Shown: positions 50,938 through 60,017 of the stretch, piece after piece | Layout of the letters: every line of letters begins with the position of its first letter | Numbering within the stretch: position 1 is the stretch's first letter | Assembly (NCBI GenBank): GCA_934203205.1 | Contig: CAKPYV010000002.1 | Location: forward strand, 39,179-103,178 | DNA from: an uncultured Anaerovibrio sp. | Lineage (GTDB): Bacteria; Bacillota; Negativicutes; Selenomonadales; Selenomonadaceae | Reading direction: 5' to 3' | Length of the DNA stretch: 64,000 bases | Position numbers and translations under genes: made by a program | The notes under the pieces: generated by a model | Seen by the model: the letters and a program-made list of their open reading frames with translations, nothing else | Told to the model about the DNA's origin: nothing | Databases searched by the model: none

Positions 50938-51699
50938 ATGCAGGTTGCTGTACTAGCCAGTGGCAGCAAGGGTAATGCTACCTTTGTGGAAATGGATGGT
51001 ATAAGAATATTAATAGATGCAGGTATTAGTGCCAGACGGATTAAGCAGGAGCTGGCGGCTCTGGGGGAAAATGTAGAAATGCTGGATGGTATTTTTATTA
51101 CCCATGAGCATGGGGATCATATTAAGGGCTTGCCTAATCTGGTGAAGAAATATGGCATTCAGATATATTCCCGCCCTGCTACCTTTCGGGCTATGAGCTG
51201 TTATGAGGAGCTGCCGGGGGATTGTGTCAATCCAATTATTGATAGGATTCAGCTGGGGCGGGTGGCCGTAAGAGCCTTTGATATACCTCATGATGCAGCT
51301 GCGCCTGTGGGCTATATTATTCAGGGCACCAGCCGCTGTGTGGTGGCCACAGATATAGGCAATGTAGATGATAGATTGCAACAGATGCTGGAGGGTGCTC
51401 AGGTTTTGGTGTTGGAGGCCAATCATGACGAGGAAATGCTGAAGCAGGGCAGTTATCCCTATAACTTGAAACAGCGTATCCTTGGTCCTCTGGGGCATCT
51501 TTCTAACAGACGGATGGCCCAGGTGGTGGCAGAGCTGCGAAGGAGGCCTCAGAAGCTGATATTGGCTCATCTTAGTGAATCCAACAATCGGCCAGAGCTG
51601 GCTATGGATACAGTGAAATCTGTTTTGGCCAGCTATGGCATTAATAACATGGAAATATATATGACAGCTCAGAATCATAGCACAAGTGTGGCTTTCTGA
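50938..51699 (+). CDS. walJ: MBL-fold hydrolase WalJ/YycJ
   Basis: 253 residues. Metallo-beta-lactamase fold with VLASGSKGNATFVEMDGIRILIDAGIS at the start and the metal motif THEHGDHIKGL (residues 54-64). Further ligands are in ATDIGNVDD and AHLSESN. YycJ-type proteins are 5'-3' DNA exonuclease-like hydrolases linked to cell-wall and replication control and normally sit behind walRK. Here the walRK genes are absent, but htrA and rlmH follow as in the Bacillus wal locus. Confidence 0.9.
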   Translation: MQVAVLASGSKGNATFVEMDGIRILIDAGISARRIKQELAALGENVEMLDGIFITHEHGDHIKGLPNLVKKYGIQIYSRPATFRAMSCYEELPGDCVNPIIDRIQLGRVAVRAFDIPHDAAAPVGYIIQGTSRCVVATDIGNVDDRLQQMLEGAQVLVLEANHDEEMLKQGSYPYNLKQRILGPLGHLSNRRMAQVVAELRRRPQKLILAHLSESNNRPELAMDTVKSVLASYGINNMEIYMTAQNHSTSVAF

Positions 51700-51724
51700 C
51701 AGTTAATTTAAAGGAGGAGATTGG

Positions 51725-52804
51725 ATGATGTACCGTAGTAAAATGGCAAAAAAATGCTTTGCAGGTGTAGCCGGGATGATGCTGGTGGCTACAGTGTTAT
51801 TTGGAGGCTGTACTGATGGTCAGGCCGGCTCGGCAGCTCAGGAAAAGCCAGCGGCTTCGCAGGAGATTTCTGATGCCCGGAATACGCCAGTGGTAAGAGC
51901 CGCCAAGGCTGTAGGCCCTGCTGTGGTAGGTATTACCAACAAGGCTGTGGCCAGGGATTGGTTTAACAATCCTGTTCAGGTAGAGGGAGCAGGCTCTGGT
52001 GTTATCTTCCGTAAGGATGGTTATATTGTTACCAATAATCATGTTATTAGCGGAGCTAAGGAGATTATTGTATCCCTGTCTGATGGCCGTTCCCTGTCTG
52101 GCAAGCTGGTAGGTGCAGATGAGCTGACAGATCTGGCTGTGGTAAAGGTAGATGCTGATGATCTGCCTACAGCGGAACTGGGGGATTCTGATGATATTAT
52201 GGTAGGTGAGCCGGCTATTGCTATTGGCAATCCTATGGGACTGGAATTTCAGGGCAGTGTAACCAGTGGTGTTATTAGTGCTTTGAATCGTTCTCTGGAA
52301 ATAGATGATAGAGTGCTGAAGGTTGTGCAGACTGATGCAGCTATTAATCCAGGCAACTCCGGTGGTGCTCTGGTAAATGCAGATGGCAAGGTTATTGGTA
52401 TTAATTCTGCCAAGATTGCCCGCAGTGATATTGAGGGTATGGGTTTTGCCATTCCTATTAATACTGTAAAGGATATTGTCAATGAGCTAATGACCTCTGG
52501 TAAGGTTACCCGTCCGTATTTGGGAGTAGGAATTTTTGACAAGGAAACTGCTGGCCGCTATGGCTATATTCTCAATGTGGATAAGGGTGTCTATATTGAA
52601 AGCGTTACCGTTAATGGCCCGGCCTACAAGGCAGGCCTCCGCCGTGGGGATGTTATCCTATCCATTGGGGATAAGGAAACAAACAAGGTAAGCGATGTGC
52701 GGAATACTATTCTGGATAGCAAGGTAGGGGATTCCGTCAAGGTAAAATATGAGCGGAATGGCAATGTATCCACTGTGGATGTAGCTTTGGAGGCTGCTTC
52801 ATGA
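51725..52804 (+). CDS. htrA: HtrA/DegP-type serine protease, lipoprotein-like
   Basis: 359 residues. The signal sequence ends in a lipobox LFGGC, so Cys29 would be lipidated and the protein membrane-bound outside the cytoplasm. The trypsin-like domain carries the triad His106 (NNHVISG), Asp136 (LTDLAVV) and Ser212 (GNSGGAL). One PDZ domain (about 270-350) has YLGVGIFD and AGLRRGDVILSIGD. It degrades misfolded envelope proteins. The ATGA overlap with rlmH shows translational coupling. Confidence 0.92.
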   Translation: MMYRSKMAKKCFAGVAGMMLVATVLFGGCTDGQAGSAAQEKPAASQEISDARNTPVVRAAKAVGPAVVGITNKAVARDWFNNPVQVEGAGSGVIFRKDGYIVTNNHVISGAKEIIVSLSDGRSLSGKLVGADELTDLAVVKVDADDLPTAELGDSDDIMVGEPAIAIGNPMGLEFQGSVTSGVISALNRSLEIDDRVLKVVQTDAAINPGNSGGALVNADGKVIGINSAKIARSDIEGMGFAIPINTVKDIVNELMTSGKVTRPYLGVGIFDKETAGRYGYILNVDKGVYIESVTVNGPAYKAGLRRGDVILSIGDKETNKVSDVRNTILDSKVGDSVKVKYERNGNVSTVDVALEAAS

Positions 52805-53280
52805 AGATAACCATTGTAACAGCTGGCAAAATCAAGGAAAAATATCTGACAGCAGGTATTAATGAATTTCTAAAAAGATTGGGCCCTTTTGCCAATGTGA
52901 AGATAGTGGAAATCAATGAGGAAAAAATGAAGGATAATCCATCTGAGGCGGAAAAGCAACAAACCTTGCAACAGGAGGGACAAAGGCTTTTGCGTCAGGT
53001 GCCAGAGGGAAGCTATCTTTTTGTGCTGGATGTTTATGGTCAGCAGCTTTCCTCAGAGAAGCTGGCAGCCAAGCTGGATAGCTTGGCTCTTCAGGGTCGC
53101 AGTAATATTACCTTCCTGATTGGAGGCGCTTTTGGCCTGTCAGAGGAGGTAAGGCAGGCGGCAGATTTCCGGTTGAGCTTTTCTCCTATGACCTTTACCC
53201 ATCAGATGATAAGGCTTTTGCTGGTGGAGCAGATATATCGCTGTTTTAAGATAAACCGCGGTGAAAAATATCATTGGTAG
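52801..53280 (+). CDS. rlmH: 23S rRNA (pseudouridine1915-N3)-methyltransferase RlmH
   Basis: 159 residues, the standard size of this SPOUT methyltransferase. It shows the start MKITIVTAGKIKEKYL, LFVLDVYGQQLSSEKLA, the SAM-binding knot FLIGGAFGLSEEV (about 102-114), and the C-terminal MTFTHQMIRLLLVEQIYRC cut after TFTHQMIRLLLVEQIYR, then the HW end YHW. It methylates pseudouridine 1915 of 23S rRNA. It overlaps htrA by four bases and ends the operon. Confidence 0.95.
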   Translation: MKITIVTAGKIKEKYLTAGINEFLKRLGPFANVKIVEINEEKMKDNPSEAEKQQTLQQEGQRLLRQVPEGSYLFVLDVYGQQLSSEKLAAKLDSLALQGRSNITFLIGGAFGLSEEVRQAADFRLSFSPMTFTHQMIRLLLVEQIYRCFKINRGEKYHW

Positions 53281-53285
53281 TAAAA

Positions 53286-53320
53286 ATACCGCCTGACAGC
53301 TTCTGGCTATCAGGCGGTAT
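53286..53320. terminator. Hairpin between convergent rlmH and lrp
   Basis: ATACCGCCTGA and a matching AGGCGGTAT arm. The T run is weak on both strands, so its efficiency is uncertain. Confidence 0.6.
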
Positions 53321-53339
53321 GCTCATTTTGTCCTTGCTT

Positions 53340-53786
53340 TTATTCGATTTCGATGGTTGGACGGTCAATAATTGTGGACATAACAACGATGGTTTCAGTT
53401 CTGGCAATGCCTTCCTGATTTTTGATACGAGTCATTATTTTATCCAGAGTCTTGGTATTCTTGGTGATAATTTTCAGAGCATAGTCATATTCACCTGTAA
53501 TATAGAAACATTCCTTTACATCAGGTTCGCTGACAATAAACTCCTCAAAATGATCTCCGTGAACAGGAGCTTCAAAGCTGATGTAGAGAATACACATAAG
53601 CTGCTTGTCTACCAATTCAGGATCTAGAATTGCTGTGTACTGCTGAATAACACCGGTGTTTTCCAGCTTTTTCAATCTTTCACTAATAGCCGGCATGGAT
53701 AAGGAAATTTCCTGACTCAGAACAGAAACTGTTACTCGGGAATTTTCCTGTAATCTTTTTAAAATTCTTCTATCAGTAGCATCCAT
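53340..53786 (-). CDS. Lrp/AsnC-family transcriptional regulator
   Basis: 148 residues. The N-terminal HTH reads MDATDRRILKRLQENSRVTV and LSQEISLSMPAISERLKKLENTGVI. The C-terminal RAM/AsnC ligand domain follows (CFYITGEYDYALKIITKN, residues about 95-112). Such proteins form octamers and respond to amino acids. Its targets are not evident. It is a single gene on the strand opposite rlmH and pbp. Confidence 0.9.
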   Translation of the reverse strand: MDATDRRILKRLQENSRVTVSVLSQEISLSMPAISERLKKLENTGVIQQYTAILDPELVDKQLMCILYISFEAPVHGDHFEEFIVSEPDVKECFYITGEYDYALKIITKNTKTLDKIMTRIKNQEGIARTETIVVMSTIIDRPTIEIE

Positions 53787-53988
53787 ACTGTAATCACCAC
53801 CATTCTCATTACATTATAACAGTAAGGATAATATTTTGTAAACTTATATCTTTGTATACAAAACAAATTTATTTTTACCTATATAAAAGCCGTAAAAACC
53901 TAGCTTAGCAAAAAACTTTTGCTTTTGTCATAATATAGTGTAAAATAAAGGGATAGATATGTTTTGATGGAGACTATGGAGTGTTAAA

Positions 53989-55959
53989 TTGGTGAACAAA
54001 CAACGAAATCAAATGCAAACTAGATTGAGCTATCTGTTGTTTGGGGCCTGGTGTCTGATGCTGGTTCTGATTGTGCGTGTAGCATGGCTGCAGCTGGTGG
54101 ATGGCAGTGAGCTGAAGCAGAGAGCTATAGTTATAGCAGAGGAAAATAGATCCCGTCAATCTCCTCGGGGAAAAATAACGGATAGAAATGGTCGGGAGCT
54201 GGCTATCAGCCGTATGGCCAAATCTCTGGTTCTCAATCCCAGCAAGGTTGAGGCAGAGGATAGGGATGATATAGTAGCATCTCTTGCAGACATTCTAAAA
54301 TTGAAGCCAGAGGAGATTCAGGAGGATATAGATACTGGCGGCGTTTTTGTTTATGTGAAAAGGCGTCTGGAAATAGATGAGGAACAAGCTATTAAGGAGT
54401 TGAAGGAGGCTCATGGATATGAGTGTCTGGAGCTTCATGATGAGGTAAAACGATATTATCCAAATGATAGCCTGGCCGCTAATGTGTTGGGGTTCATCGG
54501 CACGGATGATGTAGGCCTGGCTGGAATGGAGCAGGCTGCTGATGATCTGCTGAAGGGGGAGGCTCAGGAGGCTGATATTCTCATTGATATGCGGGGTCGT
54601 CCTATTTTTGATTCTATTTTTTCGGCGGCCCAGAAGCGATATAGAGGAGATAATTCCAAGAATATTACCCTGACCTTGGATGCTACCATGCAGTTTATTG
54701 TGGAGCAGGCCTTGGATAAGGCTGTGGCTGACAACAAGCCAAAGGCTGTTACAGCGGTGGTTATGGATCCTAAAACCGGCGAAGTGCTGGCTATGGCCTC
54801 TCGACCTACCTATAATCCTAATAAATATTGGGAGGTGGATGCTAATGGTGAGGCATGGCGCAATAGAGCGGTAGCCTCTATATATGAGCCAGGTTCCACA
54901 TTTAAGGCCATTGTGGCTGGTGCAGCATTGCAGGAAGGGGTTGTTTCCCCAAATATGACCTTTTATGATCCCGGTCATGTGGATGTTTCTGAGAAAAGAA
55001 TCCAGAACTGGAATGGGGGCTCCTTTGGCAATGTTACCTTTATTGATGTAGTAAAAAATTCCATTAATACCTGTTTTGCTCAGGTAGGCCTGTGGCTAGG
55101 CGGGGAAAAGCTGACGGAATATGCTCAGAAATTTGGTTTTGGCCGTCTTACTGGTATTGAATTGCCGGGAGAGCAGGAGGGAATTTTGTTTAATCCTAAG
55201 GATATGGTAAATTCAGATGTGGCTACCATGTCCATTGGTCAAAGTATTGCTGTTACCCCTCTCCAGTTGGTTACAGCTATGTCGGCTATTGCCAATGATG
55301 GTGTGCTGTTGAAGCCCCATATCATTAAAGAAATTACTAATGCCGATGGTACTGAGTACAAGTCCTTTGGCAGGGAGGAGGTTGGCAGAGTGCTGGAATC
55401 TGCCACAGATAAAACCCTGGTGGGACTTCTAGAGCAGGTAGTTGCCACAGGTGGTGGCGCCAAGGCTGCTGTCAAGGGCTATCGCATTGCTGGTAAAACA
55501 GGCACGGCTCAGAAGATTAATGAGCATAGCAGTGGTTATATGGAGGGCAGATATATAGCCTCTTTCTGTGGCTTTGCCCCAGTGGAGGACCCTCGTATTG
55601 TGGTGCTGGTGGTTATTGATGATCCATCAGCGGGAGCTTTTTATGGCGGTCAGATTGCTGCTCCGGTAGCCAGGGATATTTTTGCCCAGCTGCTGAGGTT
55701 TATGCTTATCAGCCCTTCCAGTGATACCTTTGAGGATATGAACAAGGATAAGGCAAAGACGGAAGCTCCCAAGCCTGTGGATGATGGCAAGGGTATGCCA
55801 AATTTGCAGGGCATGAGCATCAAGGAAGCATCCCAGACCTTGGCACAACGGGGGCTGGGTATGGATATTCAGGGCAATGGACTGGCTAGGAGTCAAAGCA
55901 TTGCCCCAGGTACAGCTATCCAACAGGGACAGACAGTAACTGTTACCTTTAGTCCATAA
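53989..55959 (+). CDS. Class B penicillin-binding protein with a C-terminal PASTA domain
   Basis: 656 residues. One N-terminal transmembrane helix (about 14-32) is followed by a dimerisation domain (GKITDRNGRELAISR) and a transpeptidase domain. The active-site motifs are Ser304-x-x-Lys307 (PGSTFK), Ser358-Ile-Asn360 and Lys503-Thr-Gly (GKTGTAQ). The last 60 residues form one PASTA unit (MPNLQGMSIKEASQTLAQRG). It cross-links peptidoglycan; the layout fits FtsI/SpoVD-type enzymes of Firmicutes. The start is TTG 53989 or GTG 53992, both with GGAG at 53978-53981. It is not in a dcw cluster, so it may be an additional or sporulation-derived copy. Confidence 0.9.
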   Translation: MVNKQRNQMQTRLSYLLFGAWCLMLVLIVRVAWLQLVDGSELKQRAIVIAEENRSRQSPRGKITDRNGRELAISRMAKSLVLNPSKVEAEDRDDIVASLADILKLKPEEIQEDIDTGGVFVYVKRRLEIDEEQAIKELKEAHGYECLELHDEVKRYYPNDSLAANVLGFIGTDDVGLAGMEQAADDLLKGEAQEADILIDMRGRPIFDSIFSAAQKRYRGDNSKNITLTLDATMQFIVEQALDKAVADNKPKAVTAVVMDPKTGEVLAMASRPTYNPNKYWEVDANGEAWRNRAVASIYEPGSTFKAIVAGAALQEGVVSPNMTFYDPGHVDVSEKRIQNWNGGSFGNVTFIDVVKNSINTCFAQVGLWLGGEKLTEYAQKFGFGRLTGIELPGEQEGILFNPKDMVNSDVATMSIGQSIAVTPLQLVTAMSAIANDGVLLKPHIIKEITNADGTEYKSFGREEVGRVLESATDKTLVGLLEQVVATGGGAKAAVKGYRIAGKTGTAQKINEHSSGYMEGRYIASFCGFAPVEDPRIVVLVVIDDPSAGAFYGGQIAAPVARDIFAQLLRFMLISPSSDTFEDMNKDKAKTEAPKPVDDGKGMPNLQGMSIKEASQTLAQRGLGMDIQGNGLARSQSIAPGTAIQQGQTVTVTFSP

Positions 55960-56020
55960 GGTTCTATATGAGATATACTATATAATTTAAAATAAATATA
56001 TTTACAAGAGGAGAATAAAA

Positions 56021-56815
56021 ATGCAGGCAAAATTATTTGTTACAGATATGGATGGTACTTTGCTCAACAATGAGCATAAGATTTCTAAGGGCAACAAGCA
56101 TATGATTAAGCGGGCTGTAGAGGCTGGGGTAGTCTTTACTATTGCCACAGGCAGAATGTATGCTTCCACTCTGCCTTATGCTCAGGAGCTGGAGCTGGAT
56201 GTGCCAATTATTACCTACAATGGTGCCCTTATTAAGACTGCCAGTGGCAAGGAGCTTTATGCTTCCTATTTGGATGAAGCCGTGGTTAAGGATTTGTTGG
56301 ATTTTGCTCAGGAGTGCGAGCTGTATATTCATCTTTATAGTGATGACCAGCTGTATTTCATGGCAAATGATGAACATGCTCAGTATTATCAGAAGGCCTG
56401 CGGTGTGCAGGGCAAGACTGTGGGGCAAGATATTTATAAATATAATGTTCATGTACCAAAGATGTTGATTATGACCGATACCCCAGAACAGGCAGATGCG
56501 GTTATCAAGCTGGTTCAGAAGAAGTTTGGAGGCCGTATTGAGGCTATGAAGTCTGCACCTACCTATGTGGAGCTGATTAAGCCAGGGGTTAATAAGGCTA
56601 CTGCCATTGCCAAGCTGGCGGAGATTCTGAACATTCCTAGCGAGCAGGTATTGGCTATTGGAGATTCCAGCAATGATGTTAGTATGCTGACATCTGTAGC
56701 TATTAGCGTAGCTATGGGCAATGCCAATGCAGAGGCTAAAGCTGCAGCCAGATATATGGTAACAGATAATGAGCATGATGGTGTTGCTGAGGCATTGGAG
56801 CGTTTCTGTATGTAA
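56021..56815 (+). CDS. Cof-type HAD-IIB family phosphatase
   Basis: 264 residues. HAD motif I is FVTDMDGTLLNNEHKIS (residues 7-23, nucleophile Asp10). Motif II is IATGRM, motif III Lys is in VNKATAIAKLAEIL, and motif IV is AIGDSSNDVSMLTSV. The large type IIB cap between motifs II and III gives the Cof/YidA subfamily, which dephosphorylates sugar phosphates, nucleotides or cofactors. Substrate unknown. The 20-base gap before rapZ suggests one operon with rapZ-yvcK-whiA. Confidence 0.9.
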   Translation: MQAKLFVTDMDGTLLNNEHKISKGNKHMIKRAVEAGVVFTIATGRMYASTLPYAQELELDVPIITYNGALIKTASGKELYASYLDEAVVKDLLDFAQECELYIHLYSDDQLYFMANDEHAQYYQKACGVQGKTVGQDIYKYNVHVPKMLIMTDTPEQADAVIKLVQKKFGGRIEAMKSAPTYVELIKPGVNKATAIAKLAEILNIPSEQVLAIGDSSNDVSMLTSVAISVAMGNANAEAKAAARYMVTDNEHDGVAEALERFCM

Positions 56816-56835
56816 AGGAAATAGCGGAGGTTATT

Positions 56836-57750
56836 ATGGAAAAAGAGAAGGAAAAGGATAAGACTTGCGAGTTTATCATTGTAACCGGTATGTCCGGCAG
56901 CGGCAAAACCCAGGCCTGCCGTTATCTGGAGGATATAGGCTATTTTGTGGTGGATAATCTGCCACCGGTATTTATTCCTAAATTTGCGGAGCTGTGTCAG
57001 CAGTCTGGGGGCAGTATCAACAAGGTGGTATTGGTAGTGGATACCCGCAGTAGGGAGTTTTTTGATACCTTTACCCATGTGCTGGATGATATGGATAGGG
57101 ATAATCAGCCCTATGTACTGCTTTTTATGGATGCTTCTGATGCGGCCATTATTCGTCGCTATAAGGAAACCCGCCGTCGTCATCCTATGGCACCTAGCTC
57201 TCGTATCAGCGATGGTGTAGCCAAGGAGAGAGAACGGCTGGCTTCTGTTCGGAACAAGGCTACCTATATTGTGGATACCTCAGATTTGAAGAAGATAGAT
57301 TTGAAGGAAAAGATTCTTCATCTTTTTGCCCCAAGAGTGGGAGAAAAGATGAATATTAATGTAATTTCCTTTGGGTTTAAATTTGGTATGCCTTTGGATG
57401 CAGATTTGGTTTTTGATGTGCGTTTCCTGCCAAATCCTTTCTATGTGGAGTCCATGCGTCACAAGAGCGGTGCGGTGCCGGAGGTGGCGGCCTATATTGA
57501 TCAGTGGCCTGTTACCAAGGAGTTCAAGCAGCATTTGGACAATCTGGTAAATTTCCTGATTCCTCAGTATGAGAAGGAGGGGAAGGCTCAGCTGGTTATT
57601 GCAGCGGGCTGTACCGGCGGTATGCATCGTTCTGTATTTATTGCCAACCATATTTATCAGCTTTTGAAGGAAAAGGGCTGTGTTGTAAAGCTGGAGCATC
57701 GTGATCTGATGAAGAATGAGGTCTGGGAGCATGTGCGGGAAGAAGTATAA
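56836..57750 (+). CDS. rapZ: RapZ/YvcJ nucleotide-binding protein
   Basis: 304 residues. Walker A GMSGSGKTQACR (about residues 20-31) with VVDNLPPVFIPKF follows, then RRRHPM and the C-terminal RapZ domain FGFKFGMPLDADLVFDVRFLPNP split here, ending with AAGCTGGMHRSVFIANHI. RapZ guides RNase E-dependent decay of GlmZ in enterics; in Firmicutes YvcJ has ATPase/GTPase activity and a role in competence and cell-wall control. rapZ-yvcK-whiA is the conserved Firmicute order. Confidence 0.94.
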   Translation: MEKEKEKDKTCEFIIVTGMSGSGKTQACRYLEDIGYFVVDNLPPVFIPKFAELCQQSGGSINKVVLVVDTRSREFFDTFTHVLDDMDRDNQPYVLLFMDASDAAIIRRYKETRRRHPMAPSSRISDGVAKERERLASVRNKATYIVDTSDLKKIDLKEKILHLFAPRVGEKMNINVISFGFKFGMPLDADLVFDVRFLPNPFYVESMRHKSGAVPEVAAYIDQWPVTKEFKQHLDNLVNFLIPQYEKEGKAQLVIAAGCTGGMHRSVFIANHIYQLLKEKGCVVKLEHRDLMKNEVWEHVREEV

Positions 57751-57763
57751 GGGAGTGTTGTAA

Positions 57764-59053
57764 ATGCACTTGTTGAAATGGCTGTATCCAGGCATGAAAT
57801 TCAAGCGATGGCTGCTTTTGTTTGCTGCTGGCGTAATGATTGTCAGTCTGGGTATAGCGGTGGTTTTTAACTACAAGTATATTGACCACATTGAGGAGGC
57901 TATTTTCCGGGCGGTGTATTTGTGGTCTGGTGGCTATGATTATAAATATACCGCCATTGCCGGCTTGATAATGGTGGCTGCTGGTGCAAGTATTATGCTG
58001 GTGGCAGCTAAGTTTATTATTAAATCGGTTATTACAGTGCTGCTGCCCTCCAATCCTTCTGAGAAGCTGGTGGACCTTATCTACGAGAAGCGCATGCTGG
58101 GCAAGGGGCCTGCTATTACGGTAGTAGGTGGGGGACATGGACTTTCAGTGCTTCTTCGAGGTATCAAGCAGGCTACTTCCAATGTAACTGCGGTGGTTAC
58201 GGTGGCAGATGATGGAGGCTCTTCTGGCAGGCTTCGTCAGGATTTAGGCATGATTCCTCCTGGAGATTTGCGGAATTGTCTGGTGGCCTTGGCAGATACA
58301 GAGCCTTTGATGGAGAAGCTTTTTCAGCACAGATTTGAGGGCAGCAGTGAGCTGTCAGGTCATAGCTTTGGTAATTTGTTTATTGCTGCTATGACTCAGG
58401 TAACTGGAGATGTGGAAACAGCCTTGAAGGAATCCTCCAAGGTTCTGGCGGTAAAGGGACAGGTTTTGCCAGCCAGCAAGGAATTTGTCCGGTTGGATGC
58501 CATTATGGAGGATGGAACGGTGGTATGTGGTGAATCCCAGATTCCAGAGGCTCATAAAAGGATTCATCGGGTAAAGCTTTATCCAGAGCATGCCGAGGCG
58601 GTGCAGTCCTCCTTGGATGCCATTCGCAATGCAGAGGCTATTGTGCTGGGGCCAGGTAGTTTGTATACCAGTGTGATACCTAATCTTTTGGTAGAGGGGA
58701 TTGGGGATGCTATTTGCCGCAGTAAGGCGGTAAAAATCTATATCTGCAATGTGATGACTCAACCGGGAGAAACTGACGGCTATACCGCTTCTATGCATGT
58801 TAAGGCTATTATGGATCATGCAGGCCGTAATGCAGTGGATTATGTAATTGTGAACTCAACGCCGGTGCCAGAGGATTTGAAGCAGAAATATGCAGAAACA
58901 GGAGCTTATCCTGTGGTAGTTGATGATGATGCTTTGAATCAGCTGGGGGTAGGCATTATTAAGGCGGATTTGATTACCTCCAAGGATGCCATTCATCATG
59001 ACCCCAAGAAGCTGTGCGACAGCGTTATGCGGGTAGTGTACGAAACTCTGTGA
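57764..59053 (+). CDS. yvcK: YvcK gluconeogenesis factor with an N-terminal membrane extension
   Basis: 429 residues. The CofD/YvcK domain (from about residue 118) starts AITVVGGGHGLSVLLRGIK and continues TVADDGGSSGRLR, GDLRNCLVAL, then SFGNLFIAAM and LGPGSLYTSVIPNLL. About 115 extra residues at the N-terminus have two hydrophobic segments (about 20-40 and 65-85), so the protein should be membrane-anchored, unlike soluble B. subtilis YvcK (about 317 residues). YvcK binds UDP-sugars and controls carbon flux into peptidoglycan. It overlaps operon neighbours closely: 13 bases from rapZ and seven from whiA. Confidence 0.93.
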   Translation: MHLLKWLYPGMKFKRWLLLFAAGVMIVSLGIAVVFNYKYIDHIEEAIFRAVYLWSGGYDYKYTAIAGLIMVAAGASIMLVAAKFIIKSVITVLLPSNPSEKLVDLIYEKRMLGKGPAITVVGGGHGLSVLLRGIKQATSNVTAVVTVADDGGSSGRLRQDLGMIPPGDLRNCLVALADTEPLMEKLFQHRFEGSSELSGHSFGNLFIAAMTQVTGDVETALKESSKVLAVKGQVLPASKEFVRLDAIMEDGTVVCGESQIPEAHKRIHRVKLYPEHAEAVQSSLDAIRNAEAIVLGPGSLYTSVIPNLLVEGIGDAICRSKAVKIYICNVMTQPGETDGYTASMHVKAIMDHAGRNAVDYVIVNSTPVPEDLKQKYAETGAYPVVVDDDALNQLGVGIIKADLITSKDAIHHDPKKLCDSVMRVVYETL

Positions 59054-59060
59054 GGCAGCT

Positions 59061-59999
59061 ATGCCATCTTTTGCAACAGAAGTAAAAAATGAATTGGTTA
59101 GAGCCTCCACCCGCAAGACCTGCTGTCAAAATGCAGAGCTGGCAGCTCTTTTGCGGATGGGAGCCTCCATGACCATTGGCCCAGCTATGAATCTGGGCCT
59201 GAATTTTGTCACAGAAAATGCAGCTGTAGCCCGCAGGGTGTTGCAGCTTTTGAAGGCCAACGGTCAGGTAAAGCCGGAGGTTACCGTAAGCCGAGCTAAA
59301 AGGCTGAAAAAGAATAACAGTTATTTTTTGCGGGTAGCTCCCTCCCCTCAGGTTCGTCCTTTGATGGAATCCCTAGGCATGCTGGGGGACAATGAAGGCT
59401 CTGTAGGTCATGATAAGGGCCTTTTGCGGCGGCAGTGCTGTCGTAAGGCTTATTTGCGAGGGGCTTTTCTGGGGGGAGGTACGGTGAACCGGCCAGAGGC
59501 CAAGGCTCATTTGGAGTTTGTGGCCAATAGCTATCCCTTTGCCAATACCTTGATGCAGGTGCTAAAAAAAATGGATTTCCCCGTAGGGATTACGGATAGG
59601 AAAAACAATTATCAGGTCTATATGAAGGATGGCGAGGAGATTATGGATCTTCTGGCCATGCTGGGAGCCCCTAAGGCGGTAGAACAGCTAGAGGTGGCTC
59701 GTAATCTGCGGGAGGTGCGGAATCAGGTCAATCGGCTGGTAAACTGTGAAACCGCCAATCTACAGCGTACAGTCAGTGCCTCGGTGGCTCAGGTGCAGGC
59801 TATTCATAAGCTGGAAAGCAGGGGCGAGCTGGACAAGCTGCCTCCTAAAATGGCAGAAATGGCTCGCCTTAGACTGGCTGAACCAGATGCTTCCCTATCA
59901 GAGCTGGGAGAAATGCTGGGTATTAGTCGAGGGGCGGCTGCCAATAGACTGCGCAAAATAATGTCCCTGGCGGATAATAGTCCAGGGGATGTAAAGTGA
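59061..59999 (+). CDS. whiA: WhiA family DNA-binding regulator
   Basis: 312 residues. The start is SFATEVKNELVRASTRKTCC. A LAGLIDADG-like domain has LRGAFLGGGTVNRPEAKAHLE at about 134-154 (an intact LAGLIDADG nuclease motif is absent, as in all WhiA). A C-terminal HTH reads LSELGEMLGISRGAAANRLRKI. WhiA controls division and chromosome segregation in Firmicutes and sporulation division in Actinobacteria. It is the last gene of rapZ-yvcK-whiA, with normal length. Confidence 0.95.
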   Translation: MPSFATEVKNELVRASTRKTCCQNAELAALLRMGASMTIGPAMNLGLNFVTENAAVARRVLQLLKANGQVKPEVTVSRAKRLKKNNSYFLRVAPSPQVRPLMESLGMLGDNEGSVGHDKGLLRRQCCRKAYLRGAFLGGGTVNRPEAKAHLEFVANSYPFANTLMQVLKKMDFPVGITDRKNNYQVYMKDGEEIMDLLAMLGAPKAVEQLEVARNLREVRNQVNRLVNCETANLQRTVSASVAQVQAIHKLESRGELDKLPPKMAEMARLRLAEPDASLSELGEMLGISRGAAANRLRKIMSLADNSPGDVK

Positions 60000-60017
60000 A
60001 AAAAGGAGATTTTTCTT

